Part shown: in pieces, positions 35,381-43,599 of the stretch
Position numbering within the stretch: position 1 is the stretch's first letter
Layout: each line of letters opens with the position of its first letter
Source: Ignavibacteria bacterium
Lineage (GTDB): Bacteria; Bacteroidota; Ignavibacteria; Kapaibacteriales; Kapaibacteriaceae
Reading direction: 5' to 3'
Assembly: GCA_947495975.1 (NCBI GenBank)
Contig: CANMBE010000006.1
Coordinates: forward strand, 64,951-128,950
DNA: 64,000 nt
Made by a program: the position numbers and the translations under genes
Notes under the pieces: model-generated
What the model was told of the DNA's origin: nothing
Seen by the model: the letters and a program-made list of their open reading frames with translations, nothing else
Database searches by the model: none

Positions 35381-36319
35381 TTACTCATTAACCACAATCT
35401 GCCCTGTTCTCCTGCCTTCTGGCGTATTCACGCTTGCCATGTACGTGCCGGAGGCTAGACCAGAGAGGTCTACTCTCTGGTCTATGACTCCATTGACAGC
35501 ATTGACAGGTATTGAGCGAACCAGAGTGCCATTCATGTCGAACAGCTCTAGGGTTGCTGCACCGTTCGGCACGTTTGAGATAGAAATATTGGCTGCGTTA
35601 CCGGATGGGGCAGGTGAGATGGAGATTGGACCTAGCTTGTTGCGTCCGTGGTTCTGACGTCCGTCAAGCAAATCATTGCCAAGCATTGCTTCGTCCATAG
35701 GGGGCACTGAGCCGTCCCATAGAATAAACTTCAGAGCCGCCCGCTTGCCGTCCTGGCCAATGAGGGGAAGCCCCATAGCCTTGCCGTGGTGCCCTTTCTT
35801 GCCGCCCATGCCCTGATGCTCGTTCTTCCACGTCTTCATGATCTCGCGAGCATGATCGCGCCAGGCCTCAATCTGATCTTCGTTGGTATCAAAGATCGAG
35901 CGGAGCTTTTCTTTTGAGCGTTTTGCAATTGGTTTTACACCATCAAGAATGCGTTCCATTTCGGCATGGTGTTTTTCGCGAAGCGTTTCAATCTTATCTT
36001 TTCGTGCTTCACGGTTCCCATGATCGGCGGAGCTCTTCACTGACTTCATGTCAGCGCGCATAGACTCTTTGAGTTGCTTTATTTCAGCACGGAGTCTCGT
36101 TAACATAGACAAATCATCTGCTGTCAAACTGGCGTCATACTCTTGATGCCATTTCTTTAATGACGGATATACGTCGCGCTCAAACCATATACGCATGTCT
36201 GAGCGGAGGTCCTTGATGGCTTCATGGCGTTCTGCTTTGGAAGGTTTGTTTTGAGCAGGGGATGGCTGCGTAGTAAACAAGATCGCGAGACCGAGTGCTA
36301 CAAAAAAGATTTTGTTCAT
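35381..36319 (-). CDS. Spy/CpxP-like helical protein with T9SS C-terminal sorting domain
   Basis: 312 residues: signal peptide (MNKIFFVALGLAILF, cleavage near PAQ), a long charged helical region (about 25-180) like Spy/CpxP-type proteins, and a C-terminal type A sorting domain. The sorting domain shows ISNVPNGAATLELFDMNGTLV, VDLSGLASGTYMASV and a short tail GQIVVNE. Expected to be secreted by the type IX system and attached at the surface. A histidine/glycine-rich GKKGHHGK lies in the linker. Confidence 0.82.
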   Translation of the reverse strand: MNKIFFVALGLAILFTTQPSPAQNKPSKAERHEAIKDLRSDMRIWFERDVYPSLKKWHQEYDASLTADDLSMLTRLRAEIKQLKESMRADMKSVKSSADHGNREARKDKIETLREKHHAEMERILDGVKPIAKRSKEKLRSIFDTNEDQIEAWRDHAREIMKTWKNEHQGMGGKKGHHGKAMGLPLIGQDGKRAALKFILWDGSVPPMDEAMLGNDLLDGRQNHGRNKLGPISISPAPSGNAANISISNVPNGAATLELFDMNGTLVRSIPVNAVNGVIDQRVDLSGLASGTYMASVNTPEGRRTGQIVVNE

Positions 36320-36389
36320 TGAAGTATTCCTCACAGTGGTGTAGTTGTTTCGCGGCCTCTGACCCAACCACGACCCATTCGTTTAATCG

Positions 36390-37100
36390 TCACTCGGCCT
36401 CAAATGCCCGTTTTCGTGCTAATTGGGCCTGCCTGCGGGTTCGAAGAGCCCCTTTACCAACCTTTTCTTGCAGGATAATTCTCACTTCAGAGAGAGTTCG
36501 ATACGGATGGTGAGGAATGCCTTTGCGTGTACACTCCGCAGCGAGAGAACTTTTGGCAAACACAACGTCTGCATATTCCACGGCGCATGCATCAGACCTG
36601 CCATCACCAACATATATGGCAATGTCTTGATCACCAATTCGATTGATGACTGCATTTCGTTTGCATGATGCGCAAAAACATGTGCACGATTCAGAGGCAC
36701 CAGGAAATGAAGGCGTGAATTTTTCATCGTTCCATTCAAGAACGTTGCAGATAACCTTCAGTTGATCACGTAGCCCACTTTTTTTCAGGAGGGGGCTAAT
36801 GTAAGCGTCGAAGCCATCGCTAACAACCGTTACGGCAATGTCTACACTCGCACACCAATCAACAAGCGGAGCAAATCCAGCATCGAGTGATTGACCATCG
36901 CAGAATTCTACAATCGCCTCTGGTGTGCAGTCACTGCGGAGTAGGGCAACAGATTGACGATAATATTCTGCAACAGAGAAATCACCAGCAATGAGTTGTG
37001 AGTGCACAGGTTCGAATGACCCAAACGTGCGAAAGAGTTCATCTCCAATATCACCGTTGGAGATTGTGCCATCAAAGTCGAGGAAGAGATGTGTAGACAT
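36390..37100 (-). CDS. HAD-superfamily phosphatase (MtnX/SerB-like)
   Basis: 236 residues. Motif I DFDGTISNGD with the nucleophile Asp9 and Asp11, motif II Ser in VVSDGFDAY, motif III Lys and motif IV YVGDGRSD are ordered as in the HAD-IB family. The insert has CTCFCASCKR near residue 140, a cysteine-rich loop also found in MtnX-like enzymes. It may dephosphorylate a sugar or methylthioribulose-type phosphate; not decidable. Located 5 bases after the hydroxyacyl-CoA dehydrogenase-like gene. Confidence 0.82.
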   Translation of the reverse strand: MSTHLFLDFDGTISNGDIGDELFRTFGSFEPVHSQLIAGDFSVAEYYRQSVALLRSDCTPEAIVEFCDGQSLDAGFAPLVDWCASVDIAVTVVSDGFDAYISPLLKKSGLRDQLKVICNVLEWNDEKFTPSFPGASESCTCFCASCKRNAVINRIGDQDIAIYVGDGRSDACAVEYADVVFAKSSLAAECTRKGIPHHPYRTLSEVRIILQEKVGKGALRTRRQAQLARKRAFEAE

Positions 37101-37105
37101 TGCGC

Positions 37106-37972
37106 TTAGGCGTAGTCAAAGAAGCCCTTGCCTGCGGCTTTACCAGTCCAGCCGGCCCGCATCATCTGCTTCAGCAATACACACGGGCGGTAGCGCTCCT
37201 GTTCGTATTCGCGGCGCAGTCCATCAAGGATAAGCGTAACAACACCAATTCCAATTTCATCTGCCCATGCCAGTGGACCCTTAGGATAGTTCACCCCCAG
37301 AAGCATTGCTTTGTCTATATCTTCCGGAGTTGCAAGTCCTTCCATAACGGCAAAGGCAGCCTCGTTGATGAGCATTGCCAACACGCGAACTTGAACAAGT
37401 CCAACTCGATCTTCAACAAGTTCAACAGAATAGTCGAGACGTTTTAACAATGCCAAGGCATGTTGAATATGTGTTGCTGCTGTGTTTAGTCCAGCAGCCA
37501 TATCAATCGTGGAAACAGAAGACATAATGCTCGGCAGCAGACTTACGCCAACAACCCGGTTAGCGATATTGGCTAGCATGCCAAGCTCTGTTGCTGTGTT
37601 TGATAACACAGAGGCAATCACTGTTGCTCGTGGGTTTACAGAACTGGCAACTTCCACTGTGATCTTGCGATCGAAATGTGCCGATACGGAAAGATCCACG
37701 ATATGCGTAAACATTCCTGACGAGGCACGCACATCACGAAGAACGCGATTGGAGTAGGGGCTATACTCGGCCTCGTCTACTTTTGAGGACGAGAGCAACT
37801 GGTCGGCTAGATCGAGTTCAACGCCAAGTTCATCGATTTCATCCATCGATGGCAGGATGCCAAACGGCACATTGTGTTGGTCAAGAATTGCGGCAAACTC
37901 CAGAACAAAGTCCGGGTCTCCAGTAAGGAGAACGTTAAACGTCTCCCCTTCGGGTAGGTTGTACACCATCAT
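37106..37972 (-). CDS. 3-hydroxyacyl-CoA dehydrogenase C-terminal domain protein with atypical N-terminus
   Basis: 288 residues. The second half contains the 3HCDH C-terminal pattern VEDRVGLVQVRVLAMLINEA, EDIDKAMLLGVNYPKGPLAWAD and the terminal GKGFFDYA. The first half should be a Rossmann domain but I see no GxGxxG loop; it begins with MVYNLPEGETFNVLL instead. It may bind cofactor differently or not at all. Start chosen at the MM pair because the longer frame extends over the divergent cdsA start; the divergent gap is 28 bases. Confidence 0.72.
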   Translation of the reverse strand: MMVYNLPEGETFNVLLTGDPDFVLEFAAILDQHNVPFGILPSMDEIDELGVELDLADQLLSSSKVDEAEYSPYSNRVLRDVRASSGMFTHIVDLSVSAHFDRKITVEVASSVNPRATVIASVLSNTATELGMLANIANRVVGVSLLPSIMSSVSTIDMAAGLNTAATHIQHALALLKRLDYSVELVEDRVGLVQVRVLAMLINEAAFAVMEGLATPEDIDKAMLLGVNYPKGPLAWADEIGIGVVTLILDGLRREYEQERYRPCVLLKQMMRAGWTGKAAGKGFFDYA

Positions 37973-38000
37973 AGGATGCGAAAGTACGTAGCTTCGCGTC

Positions 38001-38876
38001 ATGACGAACCTGATGAAACGTATTCTTGTTGGCGCCGTGGGCATTCCAGTGGCCGTTGGCACCATTTATATGGGTGGATGGGTCTTTGCCATAGGTGTTA
38101 TAGTTATTACCTCGCTGGCTCTTCGCGAGTTCTACACTTTAGCAGAATCCAAGGCTGCCTCACCCAATGTCCCACTTGGCATTGCCTGGAGCATCCTCCT
38201 GCAGATAACCATTGCAAAGGCCGCTGAATCGCCTGATCTCATGGGGCTGGGCATGTTTGCGATAGGGGTACTGCTGTTTATCACTGGCACATTAGCCACA
38301 TTAACAGCGGAGTTGTTCAGAGCCCGAGAAAACGCGCTGCTTAATACAGCTCTGACTGTTTTTGGTGTTGCCTTTATCACCACGTGTATGTCTAGCCTGC
38401 TCATGCTGAGGGCGGCAAAGGACGACATGCTTGCAGGGGCATGGGGCGATGCAGGCGCAACTCTCATTCTGATCATGTTTGTAGCTGTCTGGACCTGTGA
38501 TAGCGCGGCGTATTTCGTGGGAGTGAACCTTGGCAAGCACAAACTCTTTCCACGCGTTAGCCCAAAGAAGTCGTGGGAAGGGGCGATTGCTGGACTGCTC
38601 GCATCTGTGATTGTATTCATCGGACTTTGTACGTGGTTGATGCCATCCTTTGGGCTTTTTAACGCGGCAGCGTGCGGACTCATCGCCGGCATCTTTGGTC
38701 AAATTGGCGACCTTGTGGAATCACTTCTAAAACGTGATGCAATTGTGAAAGACTCAGGCGGAATTTTGCCCGGACATGGGGGCATTTTCGATCGATTTGA
38801 CTCGATGTTGTTCGTTGCGCCCCTGGTGATGATCTACATTGCACTTTTGGACATTATTCCTGCCTTTCTACCCTGA
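38001..38876 (+). CDS. cdsA: Phosphatidate cytidylyltransferase
   Basis: 291 residues with about eight transmembrane helices. The C-terminal signature KRDAIVKDSGGILPGHGGIFDRFDS holds the catalytic aspartates; SPKKSWEG lies earlier as in all CdsA. The enzyme makes CDP-diacylglycerol from phosphatidate and CTP. The next gene (CDF transporter) begins with the stop's last base (TGATG). Confidence 0.95.
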   Translation: MTNLMKRILVGAVGIPVAVGTIYMGGWVFAIGVIVITSLALREFYTLAESKAASPNVPLGIAWSILLQITIAKAAESPDLMGLGMFAIGVLLFITGTLATLTAELFRARENALLNTALTVFGVAFITTCMSSLLMLRAAKDDMLAGAWGDAGATLILIMFVAVWTCDSAAYFVGVNLGKHKLFPRVSPKKSWEGAIAGLLASVIVFIGLCTWLMPSFGLFNAAACGLIAGIFGQIGDLVESLLKRDAIVKDSGGILPGHGGIFDRFDSMLFVAPLVMIYIALLDIIPAFLP

Positions 38877-39802
38877 TGCCAGAAAACATACATCACGGAG
38901 GCCATGACCATAGTGGTCACGACCATATTCACGAGCATCGCGACATTCGCCCCTTGCGCATTGCAATTGCGTTAACCGCAACAGTTTTTGTTGTGCAAAT
39001 TATAGGTGGCGCAATCTCAGGAAGTCTTGCACTCTTGTCCGATGCCGGACACGTCCTTGTAGATCTCGCGTCATTGCTCATTGCATTCTTTGGGTTGCGC
39101 ATTGCTGCGAAGGCAAGAGAGCAACACGATGTTAAGTACACGTTCGGACTACGTCGCATCGAGATCCTCGCTGCGCTCACAAATGGATTTTTACTCGTTG
39201 GCATCTGCATCTACATTGTGGTTGAGGCCATACGTCGCCTCGCCGAGCCCACGCACGTGCATGCAGAGTCGATGCTTGCAGTAGCCGTTATCGGTCTCAT
39301 TGCAAATGCTGTAAGTGCATTATACCTGCATCGCTCCGAACATATAACAACGCGTAGCGCATATCTACACGTGATCACCGACCTGCTTTCTAGTGCCGGT
39401 GTTATCGTTGCTGCTATCGTGATCGCCGTTACGAGCTGGGTGTGGGTAGACCCCGTTATCTCGATCCTGATAGCCCTGTTGATCACCCGCGGAGCTATAC
39501 GCGTCATTCGAGAGTCGAGCATCATTCTCATGGAGTCGGCCCCTGCCGGCGTTTCTCCGGTGGACGTCCGAGCAGCAATAGGCAAGATCGACGGAGTTAC
39601 GAACGTCCATGACGTACACGTGTGGCAGCTGACATTAAACGACAACACAGCCACAGTTCACGTAGTGTCAAACAGAGAAACCGATGATGTAGTGCGTGAC
39701 GTGCGAACTACGCTAAAGGAATCATTCGGCATAGAGCACGTTACTGTTCAAGTAGAGAGCGAAAAACTACACTCAGACGGAGAGTGCGGGGCCTGCGAAT
39801 GA
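38876..39802 (+). CDS. Cation diffusion facilitator (zinc-type) transporter
   Basis: 308 residues with six transmembrane helices, a His-rich N-terminus (HHGGHDHSGHDHIHEH) and the CDF motif SLALLSDAGHVLVD (His and Asp in TM2) plus a matching HVITD(L)LSSAG block in TM5. The C-terminal cytoplasmic metallochaperone-like domain includes NVHDVHVW. Such proteins export Zn, Co or Cd by proton antiport. Adjacent to cdsA without a metalloregulator. Confidence 0.92.
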   Translation: MPENIHHGGHDHSGHDHIHEHRDIRPLRIAIALTATVFVVQIIGGAISGSLALLSDAGHVLVDLASLLIAFFGLRIAAKAREQHDVKYTFGLRRIEILAALTNGFLLVGICIYIVVEAIRRLAEPTHVHAESMLAVAVIGLIANAVSALYLHRSEHITTRSAYLHVITDLLSSAGVIVAAIVIAVTSWVWVDPVISILIALLITRGAIRVIRESSIILMESAPAGVSPVDVRAAIGKIDGVTNVHDVHVWQLTLNDNTATVHVVSNRETDDVVRDVRTTLKESFGIEHVTVQVESEKLHSDGECGACE

Positions 39803-40113
39803 TCACTGAAGTACTTCAAACATTGCCATTGGTTCTCTACGCATTGTATGTATCCGGACGCTACCTCAGTGCAACTCAGGCCCGCATACTACAGTCGTTG
39901 ATCGCTGCATGCTTCATCGCCCTATTGATCGGCACATCGTTGGACTACGTCAGTTCATTGCTGCTCATCGTACTGCAGGCCGGCTTGTCACTTGCTGTGA
40001 TAGCAATGGCCGTCCCAATGGCAGTTAATGCTATGCGTGTCCAATCAGGAAAACAACGAGGCTGGATAGAACTATTCGTTACGGCGATTGTGGTGTCGGT
40101 CGCGTTTATGTAG
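39799..40113 (+). CDS. Small membrane protein, hypothetical
   Basis: 104 residues with three to four hydrophobic segments and a basic segment (RVQSGKQRG) before the last. The ATG overlaps the CDF stop (ATGA), so it is translated with the transporter, but no motif gives a function. Confidence 0.6.
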   Translation: MITEVLQTLPLVLYALYVSGRYLSATQARILQSLIAACFIALLIGTSLDYVSSLLLIVLQAGLSLAVIAMAVPMAVNAMRVQSGKQRGWIELFVTAIVVSVAFM

Positions 40114-40124
40114 ATGTAGCCGCC

Positions 40125-40205
40125 CTACCTCTGCACGATAAGGGGCTTCACAACTGCACCGGTTGCGTGCTCGAGGCGCACGTAATAATTGCCAGACGCA
40201 AGACG
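40125..40205 (-). pseudogene. Remnant of a T9SS C-terminal sorting domain
   Basis: On the minus strand a 26-codon open stretch ends with TAG and reads RLASGNYYVRLEHATGAVV and then KPLIVQR, which matches the last part of type A sorting domains (compare LASGTYMASV and LASGTYNLILIH in the two intact T9SS proteins of this window). An in-frame TAA directly upstream and no matching frame before it show the gene has been lost. It lies in the gap after the small membrane protein. Confidence 0.75.
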
Positions 40206-40279
40206 TTACAAGACTGTAAGAAATATCTGTTCGAGGCCGTCAATCCTTGGGAATTGAACTGCTATCTTTATGGGCATCG

Positions 40280-40301
40280 GCGCGATAGCATGCTATCGCG
40301 C
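40280..40301. repeat. Perfect 22-bp palindrome, core CGATAGCATGCTATCG
   Basis: GCGCGATAGCA followed by its exact complement. No T-tract follows. It shares GATAGCRTGCTATC with the inverted repeat at 10257 and abuts the TAACCCYG array. Confidence 0.85.
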
Positions 40302-40333
40302 TAACCCCGTAACCCTGTAACCCCGTAACCCCA
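40302..40333 (+). repeat. Tandem octamer array TAACCCYG ending at the ATG of the AhpD-like gene
   Basis: TAACCCCG, TAACCCTG, TAACCCCG and TAACCCCA in succession; the final A is the first base of the ATG. The array replaces any ribosome-binding site. The unit and its orientation relative to the gene equal those before dcd. Confidence 0.85.
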
Positions 40334-40665
40334 TGTCTTCTTACTACGACCCCAAAGACCTCGGAAAATTTGGCCAGATCGCCGAGTTCCAACCCGCACT
40401 CGCAGAGAAATTCTTCACATGGTACGGCGATGTCTTTGCCGAAGGAGCTCTCTCGCAGCGCGAGAAGTCGCTCATCGCCCTTGCCGTTGCACATGCCGTG
40501 CAGTGCCCGTATTGTATTGACGCCTACTCAACGGATAGTCTCCAAAAGGGTGCTACTGAAGAAATGATGATGGAGGCCGTCCATGTGGCAGCAGCTATTC
40601 GCGGCGGTGCTTCACTTGTGCATGGCGTGATGATGATGAACAAGGTAAAAGAAGTGACGATGTAA
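40333..40665 (+). CDS. AhpD-like carboxymuconolactone decarboxylase family protein (arsenosugar biosynthesis-associated)
   Basis: 110 residues with the AhpD-like CPYCIDAY redox motif (CxxC at about 57-60, with a His in AVAHAV upstream). Linked by order and spacing (4 bases) to the ArsS-type radical SAM gene, the known neighbourhood of the arsenosugar-associated peroxidase-like subgroup. Its exact activity is not established. The ATG sits directly at the end of an octamer array, without a Shine-Dalgarno sequence. Confidence 0.85.
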   Translation: MSSYYDPKDLGKFGQIAEFQPALAEKFFTWYGDVFAEGALSQREKSLIALAVAHAVQCPYCIDAYSTDSLQKGATEEMMMEAVHVAAAIRGGASLVHGVMMMNKVKEVTM

Positions 40666-40669
40666 TCTG

Positions 40670-41725
40670 ATGGCACAAGCAACTACAAGTTTACAGAGGC
40701 GTGGGGCTGATTTGGCGGACGCCACGTATCAGCTTCATGTGCTGCATCACGGACATGCAGCCGAGAACCTGCCTTCATTTGGCGAGAAGCTGCGCCCAAT
40801 TGGCTTATTGCCCCTTAATCCCCTAACTCCACAGATCCTACAGGTGAACGTGGGGAAGATGTGTAATCAGGCATGCAAACATTGTCATGTTGATGCGGGT
40901 CCTGACCGTACGGAGATCATGACCAGGGAAACAATGCAGCAGTGCCTGGATGTATTGGCTCGAACGGAAATTGGAACGGTTGATCTTACAGGGGGCGCCC
41001 CAGAGATGAATCCGGATTTCCGGTGGTTTGTTGAACACATCTCTGCTCTCGGCCGGAAGATCATCGTTCGGTGTAATCTTACGATCATCGTTGCAAACCC
41101 CAAGTACCGAGACCTGCCACAATTCTTTGCTACACATGGTGTGCATGTGATGTCGTCCCTGCCGTTTTACGATGCAAGCCATACGGACCGTCAACGTGGC
41201 GGAGGAGTTTTTGCCGACTCAATAGAAGCACTAACGATGCTCAATGCAGTTGGGTATGGAATGCCAGACTCTGGGCTCTTGCTCGATTTGGTGTATAATC
41301 CACTTGGTGCATTGCTGCCTGGACCTCAAGCATCGCTCGAGAAAGAGTTTAAGAAGAACCTTTGGACAAAAAATGGCGTTTCGTTTAACAGTCTCCACTG
41401 CATCACCAATATGCCCATCTCGCGCTTCCTTGAGTACCTCATCGATAGTGGCAACTACGGGCAATACATGGAGACACTCGTCAACGCGTTCAACCCTGTT
41501 GCCGCACAAAGTGTAATGTGTCGCAATACAATTTCTGTTGGATGGGACGGGGCTCTGTATGATTGCGACTTCAACCAAATGTTGGAGCTGCCGGTGGCAA
41601 CAACATCGCGTCACATCTCCGCATTTGATCTCGATGCCCTGAACAAACGATCCATCGTGATCGATCAACACTGTTTTGGTTGCACAGCCGGTGCTGGGTC
41701 CAGCTGCGGTGGTCAGCTGACGTAA
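40670..41725 (+). CDS. arsS: Arsenosugar biosynthesis-type radical SAM protein ArsS
   Basis: 351 residues. The radical SAM cluster is CNQACKHCHVDAG (CxxxCxxC) near residue 63, followed by the glycine-rich DLTGGAPEMNP. The C-terminal DUF3641-type part has several cysteines, ending CFGCTAGAGSSCGGQLT, as in the ArsS/Cys-rich radical SAM subgroup. Known ArsS proteins are thought to attach adenosyl carbons to methylated arsenic; no arsM gene lies in the window, so the substrate here is not certain. Confidence 0.88.
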   Translation: MAQATTSLQRRGADLADATYQLHVLHHGHAAENLPSFGEKLRPIGLLPLNPLTPQILQVNVGKMCNQACKHCHVDAGPDRTEIMTRETMQQCLDVLARTEIGTVDLTGGAPEMNPDFRWFVEHISALGRKIIVRCNLTIIVANPKYRDLPQFFATHGVHVMSSLPFYDASHTDRQRGGGVFADSIEALTMLNAVGYGMPDSGLLLDLVYNPLGALLPGPQASLEKEFKKNLWTKNGVSFNSLHCITNMPISRFLEYLIDSGNYGQYMETLVNAFNPVAAQSVMCRNTISVGWDGALYDCDFNQMLELPVATTSRHISAFDLDALNKRSIVIDQHCFGCTAGAGSSCGGQLT

Positions 41726-42363
41726 TGCTGCCGCACAACATCTGCATCATCATGTGTAAAGCCCCGGAGCTTGGCAAGGTAAAGACGCGCCTTGCAGCTT
41801 CTGTTGGCGATGAAGCAGCATTGCGAGTGTATTCTGCGATGTTTAAGCACGTGCTTCTGCGGACAGCAGATGCGCCATGCGAGTTTGTGATCTGCTTTGA
41901 CGGTAATGAAGACGTGTTGCCTCATAGCGAGTACATTGCAATTCGTCAGCGTGGTACTGACCTGGGTGAGCGCATCTGCAATGCGGTGGAAGATGTGGGC
42001 AGTTTTGATACATGCGTGGTGATCGGTACAGATGCACCCTTCCTTGATGCAGATACCCTTCGTAACACATTCCGCCAATTGTCATCAACCGATGTAGTAG
42101 TGGGGCCATCTGTTGATGGCGGATATTATCTCATCGGATTCAATACCGTGAACAATAGACTCTTCGACCAGATCACGTGGAGTAGTGATCGAGTTCTTCT
42201 TGAGACACGTGAGCGCTGCACAGAACTTGGATTGCGTGCCGAGCTCCTCCCTCCAATGATCGATGTTGATACACTGGGAGATATACACGCGCTGGAACCT
42301 CAGACACAGCTTCAAGAAAGTATTGCGCGTCTATTGATGGAGTTGGTGGCGCCGATATCGTAG
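41725..42363 (+). CDS. TIGR04282-type glycosyltransferase of the ArsS cluster
   Basis: 212 residues. MCKAPELGKVKTRLA at the N-terminus and VVIGTDAPFLDADTL and VGPSVDGGYYLIGF are hallmarks of the small GT-A-like nucleotidyl/glycosyltransferase family that accompanies arsS. The ATG overlaps the arsS stop (TAATG), so translation is coupled. Predicted to act on the sugar product. Confidence 0.88.
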   Translation: MLPHNICIIMCKAPELGKVKTRLAASVGDEAALRVYSAMFKHVLLRTADAPCEFVICFDGNEDVLPHSEYIAIRQRGTDLGERICNAVEDVGSFDTCVVIGTDAPFLDADTLRNTFRQLSSTDVVVGPSVDGGYYLIGFNTVNNRLFDQITWSSDRVLLETRERCTELGLRAELLPPMIDVDTLGDIHALEPQTQLQESIARLLMELVAPIS

Positions 42364-42372
42364 ATTACATCT

Positions 42373-43599
42373 ATGCGCATCGTCATCATCGGTAATGGTG
42401 TAGCAGGAATAACTGCAGCACGCTATCTGAGGAAACTCTCTGACCACGAAATCATCGTGGTGTCGGAAGAAGCCCCTTACCATTTTTCGAGACCGGCAAT
42501 GATGTATGTGTCCATGGGACACATGACGTTTGACAACACAAAGCCGTACGAAGATTGGTTTTGGAAGAAGAATCGTATTGAGCTTATGCATGATACCGTG
42601 ATTGCTGTCGCTTCTTCGAATGCCGGGTTGCACATCTCTCTTCGTTCAGGTTCTACGATTGATGCCGATACGATAATCTTTGCAACTGGGTCTGAACCTG
42701 CATGGTTCGGTTGGACAGGTGAGCACCTGCCGGGCGTTCAGGCATATGTGCACAAGAGCGACCTCGAGGCACTGGAGCGCAACGTTCAAGGCGCACGCAA
42801 TGCTGTTGTGGTTGGTGGTGGCCTCATTGGTGTTGAAGCCGCTGAAGTATTGCATGCACGTGGCCTACATGTGACCATGCTTGTACGCGAGTCGGGCTTC
42901 TATAGACGGGTGTTTCCTGCTGAAGAGTCTGACATCATCACGAAACATATCGCCGCGCAGGGAATAGATCTCAGACTGAGTACGGAGTTGGATCGAATTG
43001 TAGGGGGCGAAAATGGCGGTCGAGTCAACCACGTAATTTCGTCGAGTGGCGAATGCATTCAGGCAGATGTTGTGATTCTTGCAACGGGCGTTAAGCCCAC
43101 GATCGATCTGGCGACGCAATCTGGACTGAATACTGATCGCGGGGTATTGATCAATGACCGATTTGAAACATCTTTGCCGAACGTGTTTGCAATTGGCGAC
43201 TGCGCGCAATTCGAACACGGGGTTGAGCAATTGTGGTATGCCGCACGTGCACATGGAGAGCATGTGGCGCGGGTGATCATTGAGGGGGCTGGTCCTTACG
43301 TTCGTGGAACGTACTTCAACAGCGCAAAGTTCTTTGATCTCGAGTGGCAAGTGTATGGTGTGATACCTCCCGAGAGTGATGAAAGCAACTCCGTGTATTG
43401 GAATGACGCTTCGTCCACACGATCTGTGCGAATTGCACACAACAATGGAATTGTAGTTGGTGTGCACGGCATTGGAGTGAGGCTGCGTCAAGAGACATGC
43501 GTTAATTGGATTGAGAGCTGTACGTCGATAGACATTGTTCAGAAGCAGTTTCAGAAGGCAGTCTTTGATCCCGAGTTCACAAGAAAGGTGACAGTATGA
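42373..43599 (+). CDS. FAD/NAD(P)-dependent pyridine nucleotide-disulfide oxidoreductase
   Basis: 408 residues with FAD loop IGNGVAGITAAR at the start, NAD loop VVGGGLIGVEAAE near 140 and the FAD-contacting FAIGDCAQF near 275. Resembles the nitrite reductase FAD subunit/rubredoxin reductase subgroup; the redox-active CxxxxC pair of disulfide reductases is absent. Followed by a membrane Fe-S protein gene with a 4-base overlap, suggesting it feeds electrons to or takes them from that protein. Confidence 0.88.
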   Translation: MRIVIIGNGVAGITAARYLRKLSDHEIIVVSEEAPYHFSRPAMMYVSMGHMTFDNTKPYEDWFWKKNRIELMHDTVIAVASSNAGLHISLRSGSTIDADTIIFATGSEPAWFGWTGEHLPGVQAYVHKSDLEALERNVQGARNAVVVGGGLIGVEAAEVLHARGLHVTMLVRESGFYRRVFPAEESDIITKHIAAQGIDLRLSTELDRIVGGENGGRVNHVISSSGECIQADVVILATGVKPTIDLATQSGLNTDRGVLINDRFETSLPNVFAIGDCAQFEHGVEQLWYAARAHGEHVARVIIEGAGPYVRGTYFNSAKFFDLEWQVYGVIPPESDESNSVYWNDASSTRSVRIAHNNGIVVGVHGIGVRLRQETCVNWIESCTSIDIVQKQFQKAVFDPEFTRKVTV

